This document shows positions 1 through 5,323 of a stretch of DNA of 7,636 nt, one piece after another. A program made the translations under genes and the position numbers. Each line of letters begins with the position of its first letter. Position 1 is the first letter of the stretch. The notes under the pieces were generated by a model that was not told the origin of the DNA, did not search any database, and saw only the letters and a list, made by a program, of their open reading frames with translations. Source of the DNA: Nitrospirota bacterium (GTDB taxonomy: Bacteria; NPL-UPA2; JAADIA01); assembly GCA_013151555.1 (NCBI GenBank), contig JAADIA010000003.1, positions 1-7,636 on the forward strand, in the 5' to 3' direction.

Positions 1-134
1 ATTACCTTGCCTCCCTTTTCCAGAGATGCGACAATCGCCTCCGTCATCCTGACAATTATCTCAACTTGACCTTTCAGGATATCCTCTTGAACGCGAAGGC
101 TCTCTTTCAACCCCGCAACGATCTTCTCTCTCAA
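1..134 (-). CDS. gmhA: N-terminus of a SIS-domain phosphoheptose isomerase (GmhA-like), cut by window edge
   Basis: GmhA converts D-sedoheptulose 7-phosphate to D-glycero-D-manno-heptose 7-phosphate in the cytoplasm, the first step of heptose synthesis for LPS core and S-layer glycans. Only 44 codons are visible. They encode a charged amphipathic helical start (REKIVAGLKESLRVQ), then a helix ending in IVASLEKGGKV, the segment that in GmhA/DiaA-type SIS proteins directly precedes the GNGGSA(A/H)DA phosphosugar loop. That loop lies beyond the edge, so the active site cannot be checked. The start is TTG at 134-132. No in-frame ATG or GTG exists upstream over the stretch I read, and GGAGGG (140-145) sits 5 nt before the TTG. 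The gene follows the DHS-like gene after a 196-nt gap carrying an inverted repeat. Another SIS-domain protein such as DiaA is possible; the envelope-sugar context favours GmhA. Confidence 0.68.
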   Translation of the reverse strand, partial: MREKIVAGLKESLRVQEDILKGQVEIIVRMTEAIVASLEKGGKV

Positions 135-139
135 TTCAT

Positions 140-145
140 CCCTCC
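140..145 (-). promoter_or_regulatory. Shine-Dalgarno site that sets the TTG start of the gmhA-like gene
   Basis: The minus strand reads GGAGGG, then 5 nt (atgaa), then TTG. The ATG that overlaps this spacer is out of frame and meets TGA after one further codon, so it is not a gene start. This site is the main reason for choosing TTG. Confidence 0.65.
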
Positions 146-168
146 GGATGGCAATAAGGAAACTGTAA

Positions 169-321
169 ACACAGACAAATTCCCTTCCTTTATTTTTCAC
201 CGCAGAGATCGCAGAGCACGCAGAGATTATTTCTTTTTAAATATGCTTCTCTTTTCCTCAGCGATCTCGGCGTTCTCAGCGGTAATTTTATAATTTGAAA
301 TTTTTAATTTTATCTGTGTCC
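169..321. repeat. Nested imperfect inverted repeat (MITE-like or REP-like), intergenic
   Basis: The inner arms are 199-225 and 257-283. The left arm starts ACCGCAGAGATCGCAGAG, and the reverse complement of the right arm starts ACCGCTGAGAACGCCGAG; 21 of 27 positions agree. The left arm is itself built from 9-bp units of GCAGAG plus three bases. Outer arms carry ACACAGACAAA (169-179) and, inverted, ACACAGATAAA (about 309-319). The loop is AT-rich. Similar ACCGCAGAGacGCAGAG and ACACAGAT palindromes are, from memory, scattered between genes in many environmental genomes. No transposase is encoded. It fills most of the 196-nt gap between the DHS-like stop and the gmhA-like start, so it would be transcribed as a hairpin in a read-through mRNA. 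Confidence 0.75.
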
Positions 322-330
322 ATTTATGGT

Positions 331-1276
331 CTATTTTAATTTTTCCAATATGGCCCGGGCCAGAAGAGGAATCATAATCTCGTGATGGCCGACAAAGGAA
401 TAACCTTTTCCCCCTAAACTCACCGGTCTCCGGACAATGTTCTGAAGGGGCCGGTAATGTTGAATCATGTCGAAATTAGCCGTGGTAAAATCCCGGACTT
501 GATGCCCGGTTCCTGGTAATGCTTAATGCTTTCAAGAATACTTCCGGGAAGATTACTGCCGAACCGAAATTAATAACCACGCCGCCGTCTCCCAGACGGC
601 TGACTACCGCACAAAGGAGCCGGAAATCACCCAGGCTGGTCTCGCCTAAAGACTTTCCCTCCGCCAGGGGATGTTGATGGATAATATCCGTTCCCAAAGC
701 CACATGCACCGTGAGGGGGATATCCTTCCTTATGGCTGCCGTGAGGATGCTCAGCTCGCGGTAAGGAGCCTGCATCTCCAGGAGCTTTTTCCCCAGGCTC
801 TCGCCCATACCCTGCTTCTGCTCCGCCCCTCTCTTCACGGCCATATTCATCGCTGCGGCCACCTCTTCAGCCATCCCGAACCGTCCCTCCTTCAGAGAGA
901 CATCCACATCCTCAGAAGTTTCTCCAATCAAGCCGATTTCAAAGTCATGGATGGAAGCCGCTCCGTTCATGCTGATAGCCGTAAATATGTCCTTCTCTAT
1001 AAGGTGAATAATGAGAGGGCTCAAACCACATTTTATGACATGAGCTCCGACATTAACCAACACCGGCTTCTCCCGCCGTTGAGCTTCCAGCACTGATTCC
1101 ACTAACTCGGAGAAATTCTTTCCGGCTAAAATATTCGGTAAAGATTCTAAAAAATCCGGGAACGATTCCCCGGGAAGTGAAGGACGGGCAAAGTCTTCTT
1201 TCCGTACTTTGCTTGTCCTCTCCTTTAGAGGATACGTCTTCACTTTTGTTAAATCCAGGGGTTTGTATTTTTTCAT
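331..1276 (-). CDS. Deoxyhypusine-synthase-like protein, interrupted by a frameshift near the 3' end
   Basis: The first frame runs from ATG 1276 to a TAA at 476 (266 residues), but its last ten or so residues are out of register. The neighbouring frame continues without a stop to TAG at 331 and encodes GHQVRDFTTANFDMIQHYRP, then GHHEIMIPLLARAILEKLK. Joining the frames at about 508 gives roughly 314 residues. The body has glycine-rich Rossmann-like stretches: VNVGAHVIKCGLSP (about 95-108), MNGAASIHDFEIGLIGETSEDV (key residues N, G, HDFE, TSED), then VALGTDIIHQHP and NFGSAVIFPEVFLKA. From memory these match an uncharacterised bacterial family in the DHS-like NAD-binding superfamily; true deoxyhypusine synthases have a different C-terminal lysine motif, so hypusine chemistry is not implied. 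The ATG overlaps the preceding DUF3108 stop (ATGA), and GGAGGC lies 9 nt upstream. The function is unknown. The break is a real mutation or a sequencing/assembly error. Confidence 0.72.
505..513 (-). other. Inferred frameshift site in the DHS-like gene
   Basis: On the minus strand the upstream frame reads ...ATT ACC AGG AAC and the downstream frame reads GGG CAT CAA GTC CGG GAT. Between them is one extra C (position 508). Either one base was gained or two were lost from an original codon. The downstream frame has a stop (TAA) just upstream of this point, and the upstream frame stops at 476, so the switch must lie in a window of about 45 nt; protein continuity (RN then GHQVRDF) places it here. 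Confidence 0.75.
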
Positions 1277-2079
1277 CTCGTTTCGCCTCCCAGCTCCTTG
1301 TCTATGAGCATCATGGTCAGCGATCCGATAACCACCCGGGCCTTAATGAGAACCGGAATTCTTCTCTCATCATCGGTAAGCCAGATATAGATATCCCCCT
1401 TCTCCTCCAGGATACCTCCTAATTTAACTTGCTTTAAGATAGGTTTAACCACTATCGTCTTCAACCTTTTCCGGCCCAGCTTTTCTTTCCTCAGGACTTT
1501 AACTTCAACCTGATAGTTCTTCGCATCAGCATTGACGTCTATGAAGACAGACTTGCCCACCTTTAGATCCTGTCGGCGCAGATAATAGAAGGCGGAGAGG
1601 ACATCCTGCACATCGGGAGGCGCAGAGATAGAGGTTCTTTCCGGATTATCCTTCTTTTCCCCGGCATCGAAAGTGGTTGCCTCTTTTCCCTTTCTATCGA
1701 ACAGAGTTACCTCATTGTTCCGATAACTCCCTTCTCTCTGGTCTTTCTCAAAGCGGTAGGGAAGAAAAGTTCCGGTGTCTATCAAGGATTCCAGCCGGTC
1801 CTTCACCCGGTAAAAGAGGGAGAATAGAGACGAAGACTGGGCCGTAGCTACCAGGCGATACACTTGATGATTTTCCCAGGAGGTAATTTCTTTCACCTCC
1901 AGGACAGCTGTCCCCGCAGGCAGGGCAAAATAAATCATCCGGAAGGTCAATTTTTCCCCGGGGGAAAAGGGCGCCCCGGGCAAGCTTCCTTCGCTCCCCC
2001 CGGCCCGGACTATTCCAATCCAGAGAAAGATTGCCAGCGAAGCAAGAAGGAAAACTTTCCCTGCTTTAGACCCTCTCAT
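1273..2079 (-). CDS. Secreted DUF3108 domain protein (copy 1)
   Basis: The protein has 268 residues. It starts with a classic signal peptide: basic MRGSKAGK, hydrophobic core VFLLASLAIFLWIGIV, and probable cleavage after VRA at about 26. The rest is one DUF3108-type domain, opening with FSPGEKLTFRMIY (about 38-50), then AGTAVLEVKE, a SLFSLFYRVKDRLES segment, DVLSAFYYLRRQDLKVG, NYQVEVKVLR and PVLIKARVVIGSLTMMLID at the end. The domain is known as a mostly beta envelope protein of unknown function in outer-membrane bacteria. It starts 6 nt after the nucleotidyltransferase stop, using AAGGGGT that overlaps that stop, and its own stop overlaps the ATG of the DHS-like gene, so all three are probably translated from one message. 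A paralogue lies at 4429-5259; this copy is exported, the other looks anchored. No active-site residues are recognisable. Confidence 0.85.
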   Translation of the reverse strand: MRGSKAGKVFLLASLAIFLWIGIVRAGGSEGSLPGAPFSPGEKLTFRMIYFALPAGTAVLEVKEITSWENHQVYRLVATAQSSSLFSLFYRVKDRLESLIDTGTFLPYRFEKDQREGSYRNNEVTLFDRKGKEATTFDAGEKKDNPERTSISAPPDVQDVLSAFYYLRRQDLKVGKSVFIDVNADAKNYQVEVKVLRKEKLGRKRLKTIVVKPILKQVKLGGILEEKGDIYIWLTDDERRIPVLIKARVVIGSLTMMLIDKELGGETR

Positions 2080-2085
2080 ATCTCT

Positions 2086-2820
2086 CTACCCCTTGACATC
2101 TGTTTTCTTTTTCCCGGCTACCAAGCTATTAGCCCGGAGAAGAGAATCGAAAGTGCCGGCATCCGTCCACCAGCCCTCGAGGATATCACAAGTCATCTGC
2201 CCTTTCTTGATGTAGGCATTATTTACATCGGTTATCTCCAACTCTCCTCTCCCGGAAGGCTCGAGAGTCTTAATAATGTCGAAGACCTGATTATCATACA
2301 TATATATACCGGTAACTATGTAATTAGACTTTGGTTGCTTGGGTTTCTCCTCCACAGAAATCAAGCGATCTTCCTCGATTTCCGCTACCCCGAAACGTTC
2401 CGGGTCTTCAACTTCCTTGAGAAGCACTTTTGCTCCCTCCGGTTGTGCTTTAAACTTTTCCACCTGCTCCTTTATGCTCTTTTCTACGAGGTTATCTCCC
2501 AAGATTACTATTATCTTCCCGTTATCGGCAAAGTGCTCGGCTAAATTTAAAGCTTCGGCAATACCTCCTTCTCCCTTCTGGTAGGTATAATTGATATGCT
2601 TCAATCCAAACTCGCCTCCGTTCCCCAGGAGCCTCAGGAAATCGCCGGCATTATTCCCACCCGTAACCAGCAAAATGTCCCTTATCCCCGCCTCAACCAG
2701 AGTCTCAAGAGGATAATAAATCATCGGTTTGGAGTAGACCGGCAGAAGGTGTTTGTTGGTAATCCGGGTTAAAGGTTCTAACCTCTTTCCCAGCCCTCCG
2801 GCAAGGATAACACCTTTCAT
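2086..2820 (-). CDS. Sugar-phosphate nucleotidyltransferase, short RmlA-like form
   Basis: It joins an NTP (dTTP in RmlA) to a sugar 1-phosphate to give a sugar nucleotide in the cytoplasm. The N-terminal signature is GGLGKRLEPLTRITNKHLLP (residues 8-27), close to the RmlA consensus with GTRL changed to GKRL. KPMIYYPL follows at 31-38, GDN with the metal-binding Asp at 108-110, VEEKP at 156-160, GIYMYD at 171-176, RGELEITDVN at 191-200, and W-TDAGT at 218-223 with the second metal Asp. At 244 residues it lacks the C-terminal helical region of the 290-residue RmlA enzymes and resembles the short archaeal/bacterial branch annotated as glucose-1-phosphate thymidylyltransferase. Sugar and nucleotide specificity cannot be read from sequence. 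ATG start with GGGAGGGG 5 nt upstream; it is separated from the RmlC-like gene by a 208-nt repeat region and followed 6 nt later by a DUF3108 gene. Confidence 0.9.
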   Translation of the reverse strand: MKGVILAGGLGKRLEPLTRITNKHLLPVYSKPMIYYPLETLVEAGIRDILLVTGGNNAGDFLRLLGNGGEFGLKHINYTYQKGEGGIAEALNLAEHFADNGKIIVILGDNLVEKSIKEQVEKFKAQPEGAKVLLKEVEDPERFGVAEIEEDRLISVEEKPKQPKSNYIVTGIYMYDNQVFDIIKTLEPSGRGELEITDVNNAYIKKGQMTCDILEGWWTDAGTFDSLLRANSLVAGKKKTDVKG

Positions 2821-2840
2821 CTTAACCCCTCCCTTCTTAG

Positions 2841-2855
2841 TATGCCTTCGGCATA
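2841..2855. repeat. Small perfect hairpin in the leader of the nucleotidyltransferase gene
   Basis: TATGCC-TTC-GGCATA is a 6-bp perfect stem with a 3-nt loop, about 20 nt upstream of the ATG at 2820. On the minus strand it is followed by CTAAGAAGGG, not a T-run, so it does not look like an intrinsic terminator. It may affect translation initiation or be a remnant of a repeat. Confidence 0.5.
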
Positions 2856-2877
2856 AACAGGCCCAGAGTTTGGAAAA

Positions 2878-3012
2878 ATCCGAAAGACTAAATCCGAAAC
2901 TCGAAACAAATCTTAAATTCTAATTCTCGAAATTCCAAACATGGTTTCGGTCATTCGTATTTTGGTCATTTGAGTTTGTTTCGAATTTCGAGCTTCGAAT
3001 TTCGTGCTTCTA
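2878..3012. repeat. Imperfect palindromic AT-rich repeat element (CGAAA / TTTCG type)
   Basis: Arms 2895-2910 (CGAAACTCGAAACAAA) and 2975-2990 (reverse complement CGAAATTCGAAACAAA) agree at 15 of 16 positions around a centre near 2942; weaker pairing continues inward to AAACATGGTTT. The right half contains a 14-bp tandem pair, TTCGAATTTCG(A/T)GC at 2980-2993 and 2994-3007, and a near-tandem pair starting GGTCATT at 2949 and 2964. It has no coding capacity. From memory, similar CGAAATTCGAAACAAATTC palindromes recur between genes in several uncultured-lineage genomes, consistent with a non-autonomous mobile or REP-like element. It fills most of the gap between the RmlC-like stop (3029) and the RmlA-like start (2820). 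Confidence 0.75.
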
Positions 3013-3028
3013 AGTTGTGCCTTTGCCT

Positions 3029-3475
3029 TTATTTCTTCCAGTCATAAGGAATATCGTTCTCATAAGGGTCCACCCGCAATTCGTCGGGATTATCATAATC
3101 GTAGAGTTGGGTAGGAATATTTATAATCGAGGCTTCCTCCTTGCTGATACACTTAAACCCATGGTAAACGAGAGGGGGTATTTTCAAGAGAAAAGGATTG
3201 GCCAACTCCAGAATAAACTCGTTTACCTCTTTAAAAGTAGGAGAATCTTCCCGGCTATCGTAGAGGGCCACTCTCGCTTTTCCTATTACCCCGAGGAAAT
3301 GGTCCGTCTGCTTACGGTGATAATGCCAGGCTTTAACTATCCCGGGCAGAGCTGTAGTTAGATAAACCTGACCGAACTTATCAAAAAACTCCTCATCGCT
3401 CCGCAATATTTCCATCAGCCTTCCCCGTTCATCGGGGATGACCCGGAGTTTTTTCACTTTTACTCCTTCAATCAT
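3029..3475 (-). CDS. RmlC-like cupin: dTDP-4-dehydrorhamnose 3,5-epimerase family, short form
   Basis: RmlC enzymes epimerise C3 and C5 of nucleotide-linked 4-keto-6-deoxyhexoses. This 148-residue cupin begins with DERGRLMEILRSD (15-27), the family's usual opening strand. It continues with KAWHYHRKQTDHF (48-60; RmlC has R-G-L-H-x-Q with the catalytic His, here probably H51), GKARVALYD (65-73), IPPLVYHGF (99-107) matching IPxGFAHGF, and QLYDYDNPDELRVDPYENDIPYDW near the end (Y125/Y127 near the usual active-site Tyr, then the DP and I.W pattern). It is about 35 residues shorter than typical RmlC, and RGL is replaced by KAW, so it may act on a GDP sugar, act at one carbon only, or be an isomerase. 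It follows the GDP-mannose dehydratase-like gene by 3 nt; its GGAGGGGG site lies inside that gene's end. Confidence 0.85.
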   Translation of the reverse strand: MIEGVKVKKLRVIPDERGRLMEILRSDEEFFDKFGQVYLTTALPGIVKAWHYHRKQTDHFLGVIGKARVALYDSREDSPTFKEVNEFILELANPFLLKIPPLVYHGFKCISKEEASIINIPTQLYDYDNPDELRVDPYENDIPYDWKK

Positions 3476-3478
3476 GGC

Positions 3479-4432
3479 TTAAATTCTCCCCCTCCAGTAG
3501 TCGATGATATCCTTCAAGGTCTTCTCAAAGGGTATCTCCGGTTTCCACCCCGTCTCCTTCCGGAACTTGGAACTGTCTCCCAGGAGAACCAAGACATCCG
3601 AGGGACGGAATTTACTCTCATTTGCCTTCACCTCTATTGTCTCTTTCGTCATTCCCAGAAGCATCTCCAAAACCTCACTAATTTTGTAGCTCTTTCCGGA
3701 ACAAATATTATAGACTTCCCCCGGTTTACACTTCTCCAGAGATAGCCAATAGGCTCTTACCATATCCCGGACGTCGGTAAAGTCTCTCTTCGCATCCAAG
3801 TTTCCTACCTTTATCACCGGCGGCTGAAGTCCCTTCTCAATCCGGACAACCTGCCGGGCAAAATCGCTACAGACAAAAACCTCTCCTCTCCGGGGACCGG
3901 TATGGTTGAAACCACGAGTCCTGATAACATTCAGCTTATAACTCATATAATATTGATAAGCTAAAAGATCCTGACCAACCTTGCTCACTCCGTAAGGACT
4001 CAGAGGCCTTAAAGGATTGGTCTCTTTTATGGGAATCTCTTCTTCATAAGCCAGTCCATACTCCTCTGAGGACCCGGCAATTTGAATCCAGGGATTGAGG
4101 CCTGCCCGCCTAACTGCTTCGAATATATTCAGTTCGCCAACAATGTTAGTGGTCAGGGTCTCCGCCGGAGCATGCCAGGAAGTGGGCACAAAGCTCTGAG
4201 CGGCTAAATGAAATATCTTATCCGGCCTTACGTCATCGATGATTTTGCTTACAGAAGAGGCATCCTTTAAATCACATTCCCACAACTTTAACCTATCCTT
4301 GATATGATCAATATTCTTCGTATCGCTCCTCCAACGGTAGATTCCGCATATCTCCACCTCCGGTTTGGTCAATAAATAATCCGCCAAATGGCTTCCTACG
4401 AAACCGGTAATTCCGGTTATTAAAACTTTCAT
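3479..4432 (-). CDS. gmd: GDP-mannose 4,6-dehydratase-like NAD(P)-dependent SDR
   Basis: Extended short-chain dehydrogenase/reductase acting on a nucleotide sugar in the cytoplasm. GMD makes GDP-4-keto-6-deoxy-D-mannose, precursor of fucose, D-rhamnose and related sugars. The Rossmann loop is GITGFVG (7-13), followed by IYRWRS (31-36), HLAAQSFVPTSW (75-86), the catalytic segment SSEEYG (121-126) and Y147xxxK151. Glu123 fits the active-site Glu of GMD (T/S-x-E); a plain epimerase lacks it. GFNHTGPRRGEVFV (174-187) is a GMD hallmark, as are RDFTDVRDMVRAYW (216-229) and RPSDV...GDSSKFRKETGW (276-296). At 317 residues it is the compact bacterial form. The ATG overlaps the stop of the DUF3108 gene upstream (ATGA), with GGAGGG about 7 nt before it. 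Pairing with an RmlC-like gene suggests further C3/C5 epimerisation. A GDP-4-keto reductase (RMD) or other nucleotide specificity is less likely but not excluded. Confidence 0.85.
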   Translation of the reverse strand: MKVLITGITGFVGSHLADYLLTKPEVEICGIYRWRSDTKNIDHIKDRLKLWECDLKDASSVSKIIDDVRPDKIFHLAAQSFVPTSWHAPAETLTTNIVGELNIFEAVRRAGLNPWIQIAGSSEEYGLAYEEEIPIKETNPLRPLSPYGVSKVGQDLLAYQYYMSYKLNVIRTRGFNHTGPRRGEVFVCSDFARQVVRIEKGLQPPVIKVGNLDAKRDFTDVRDMVRAYWLSLEKCKPGEVYNICSGKSYKISEVLEMLLGMTKETIEVKANESKFRPSDVLVLLGDSSKFRKETGWKPEIPFEKTLKDIIDYWRGRI

Positions 4433-5259
4433 TTTTGCTTCCCTCCATAATCTATCAAGGAAACCTCCATCGGCCCTATTTTCGTCCCGGCTTTTATTAA
4501 AAGCGGAAGTTTCCGCTCCTTCTCACTCAGCCAGACTGTCAAGATTTTTCCCTGTTCGTTCTTGCCCACACTCGTCACCTTCACCTCAGTTACATAAGCG
4601 GTAAACTTTCCGGCAGGAACTTTAATCTCTGCCTTACGCAAAATTTTTACTTCCACTTCATAATTATTCTTTCGGTTATTGAGGTTGATTATGAAGCTTT
4701 CACCTACTTTAAGCTCCCTTGTCCGAAGAAAATAAAGAGCGGAGAGAAAATCCTGGGAATTCTTTCCTATCTTCACTTTTCTACTTCCCGGCGTTCCCTC
4801 CTCACTCGTCTCCGCTATCCCATTTTCCTGGTCATAGATAGTCAGACGTTCATCAACATTCCTTCCACTGCGAGCATGCTCCTGGAATCTCAAACTGTAA
4901 AGATTTCGGGCATCCATATAGGATTCAAATACGCTCTGGAACCTGGTAAAGAAAGAAAAAAGCGGAGATGTTTTGCCCTCAGCTACTAAATAATAAGCCT
5001 CCTTTCCCCGATAGCTTACTTCTTTAACCTTCATGGTTATCGATCCGGCAGGAATAAAGTCAAGGTATTGCACCCGGAAGGTAAGTTTTTCCCCTCCCCG
5101 GAAGGCAGAAGTTGCCGGATTGGTAATTTTTGCGGCGGAACCTAATTCCTTAAGCTTAATAGGGGGGATTTCCTTACCCTTGCGGACAAAGAACACCATT
5201 AGAATTGTTATTATAACTACTGCCCAGACAATCCTCCCAAGCCCTCTCTTCGCAGACAC
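4429..5259 (-). CDS. Membrane-anchored DUF3108 domain protein (copy 2)
   Basis: The protein has 276 residues. It has a basic start (MSAKRGLGR), one hydrophobic helix (about 10-25, IVWAVVIITILMVFFV) and then RKGKE with no clear cleavage site, so it is probably a signal anchor with the domain outside the inner membrane. The DUF3108-type domain runs from FRGGEKLTFRVQY (53-65) to MEVSLIDYGG near the end, with SPLFSFFTRFQSVFES, DFLSALYFLRTRELKVG, NNYEVEVKILRK and LPLLIKAGTKIG. These match copy 1 (1273-2079) block for block, so the two are paralogues. The start is GTG at 5259, with AGGAGG 8 nt upstream and a possible promoter just before it, which would make it the first gene of the downstream unit. 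Its stop overlaps the dehydratase start by 4 bp. Biochemical function is unknown; the position suggests a role in envelope polysaccharide handling, by inference only. Confidence 0.85.
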   Translation of the reverse strand: MSAKRGLGRIVWAVVIITILMVFFVRKGKEIPPIKLKELGSAAKITNPATSAFRGGEKLTFRVQYLDFIPAGSITMKVKEVSYRGKEAYYLVAEGKTSPLFSFFTRFQSVFESYMDARNLYSLRFQEHARSGRNVDERLTIYDQENGIAETSEEGTPGSRKVKIGKNSQDFLSALYFLRTRELKVGESFIINLNNRKNNYEVEVKILRKAEIKVPAGKFTAYVTEVKVTSVGKNEQGKILTVWLSEKERKLPLLIKAGTKIGPMEVSLIDYGGKQK

Positions 5260-5267
5260 AAGCTCCC

Positions 5268-5273
5268 CCTCCT
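5268..5273 (-). promoter_or_regulatory. Shine-Dalgarno site for the GTG start at 5259
   Basis: The minus strand reads AGGAGGGGGAGCTT then GTG. The AGGAGG core is 8 nt from the GTG, which supports this start. Confidence 0.6.
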
Positions 5274-5287
5274 ATAAGTTCAGCTGA

Positions 5288-5316
5288 ATTATCCCACATT
5301 AAAGCGAAAAAGGCAA
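5288..5316 (-). promoter_or_regulatory. Possible sigma70-type promoter for the DUF3108-gmd-rmlC-like unit
   Basis: On the minus strand TTGCCT (5316-5311; 4 of 6 matches to TTGACA) is followed after 17 nt by GATAAT (5293-5288; 5 of 6 matches to TATAAT). A start near 5281 would leave about 22 nt of leader holding the ribosome site. It lies just past the stop of the GT-C-like gene at 5324. Inferred by eye; AT-rich gaps produce such matches by chance. Confidence 0.38.
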
Positions 5317-5323
5317 GAAGAAC

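Noticed and set aside
66-293. Plus-strand open frame of 75 codons over the left edge
   Set aside because: It runs antisense to the gmhA-like start and through the inverted repeat; its codons simply read the repeat (HRRDRRARRD) and it has no ribosome site.
671-1096. Plus-strand open frame of 141 codons
   Set aside because: Antisense to the DHS-like gene, which has clear conserved protein motifs; the opposite frame is rich in His, Leu and Ser without recognisable domains.
331-1276. Genuine deoxyhypusine synthase modifying a translation factor
   Set aside because: I could not identify the DHS catalytic lysine motif, and the envelope-sugar context gives no support; only a distant family likeness is claimed.
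1864-2544. Plus-strand open frame of 226 codons
   Set aside because: Spans the start of a DUF3108 gene and most of the nucleotidyltransferase gene in antisense; both of those are strongly supported.
2841-2855. Intrinsic terminator after the RmlC-like gene
   Set aside because: The 6-bp stem is not followed by a T-run on the minus strand and lies only about 20 nt from the next start codon.
2949-3007. CRISPR-like array from the spaced GGTCATT and TTCGAATTTCG repeats
   Set aside because: Units are only about 14-15 bp, directly adjacent, and number two each; there are no unique spacers of uniform length.
3017-3361. Plus-strand open frame of 114 codons
   Set aside because: Shadow of the RmlC-like gene, whose motifs are clear on the minus strand.
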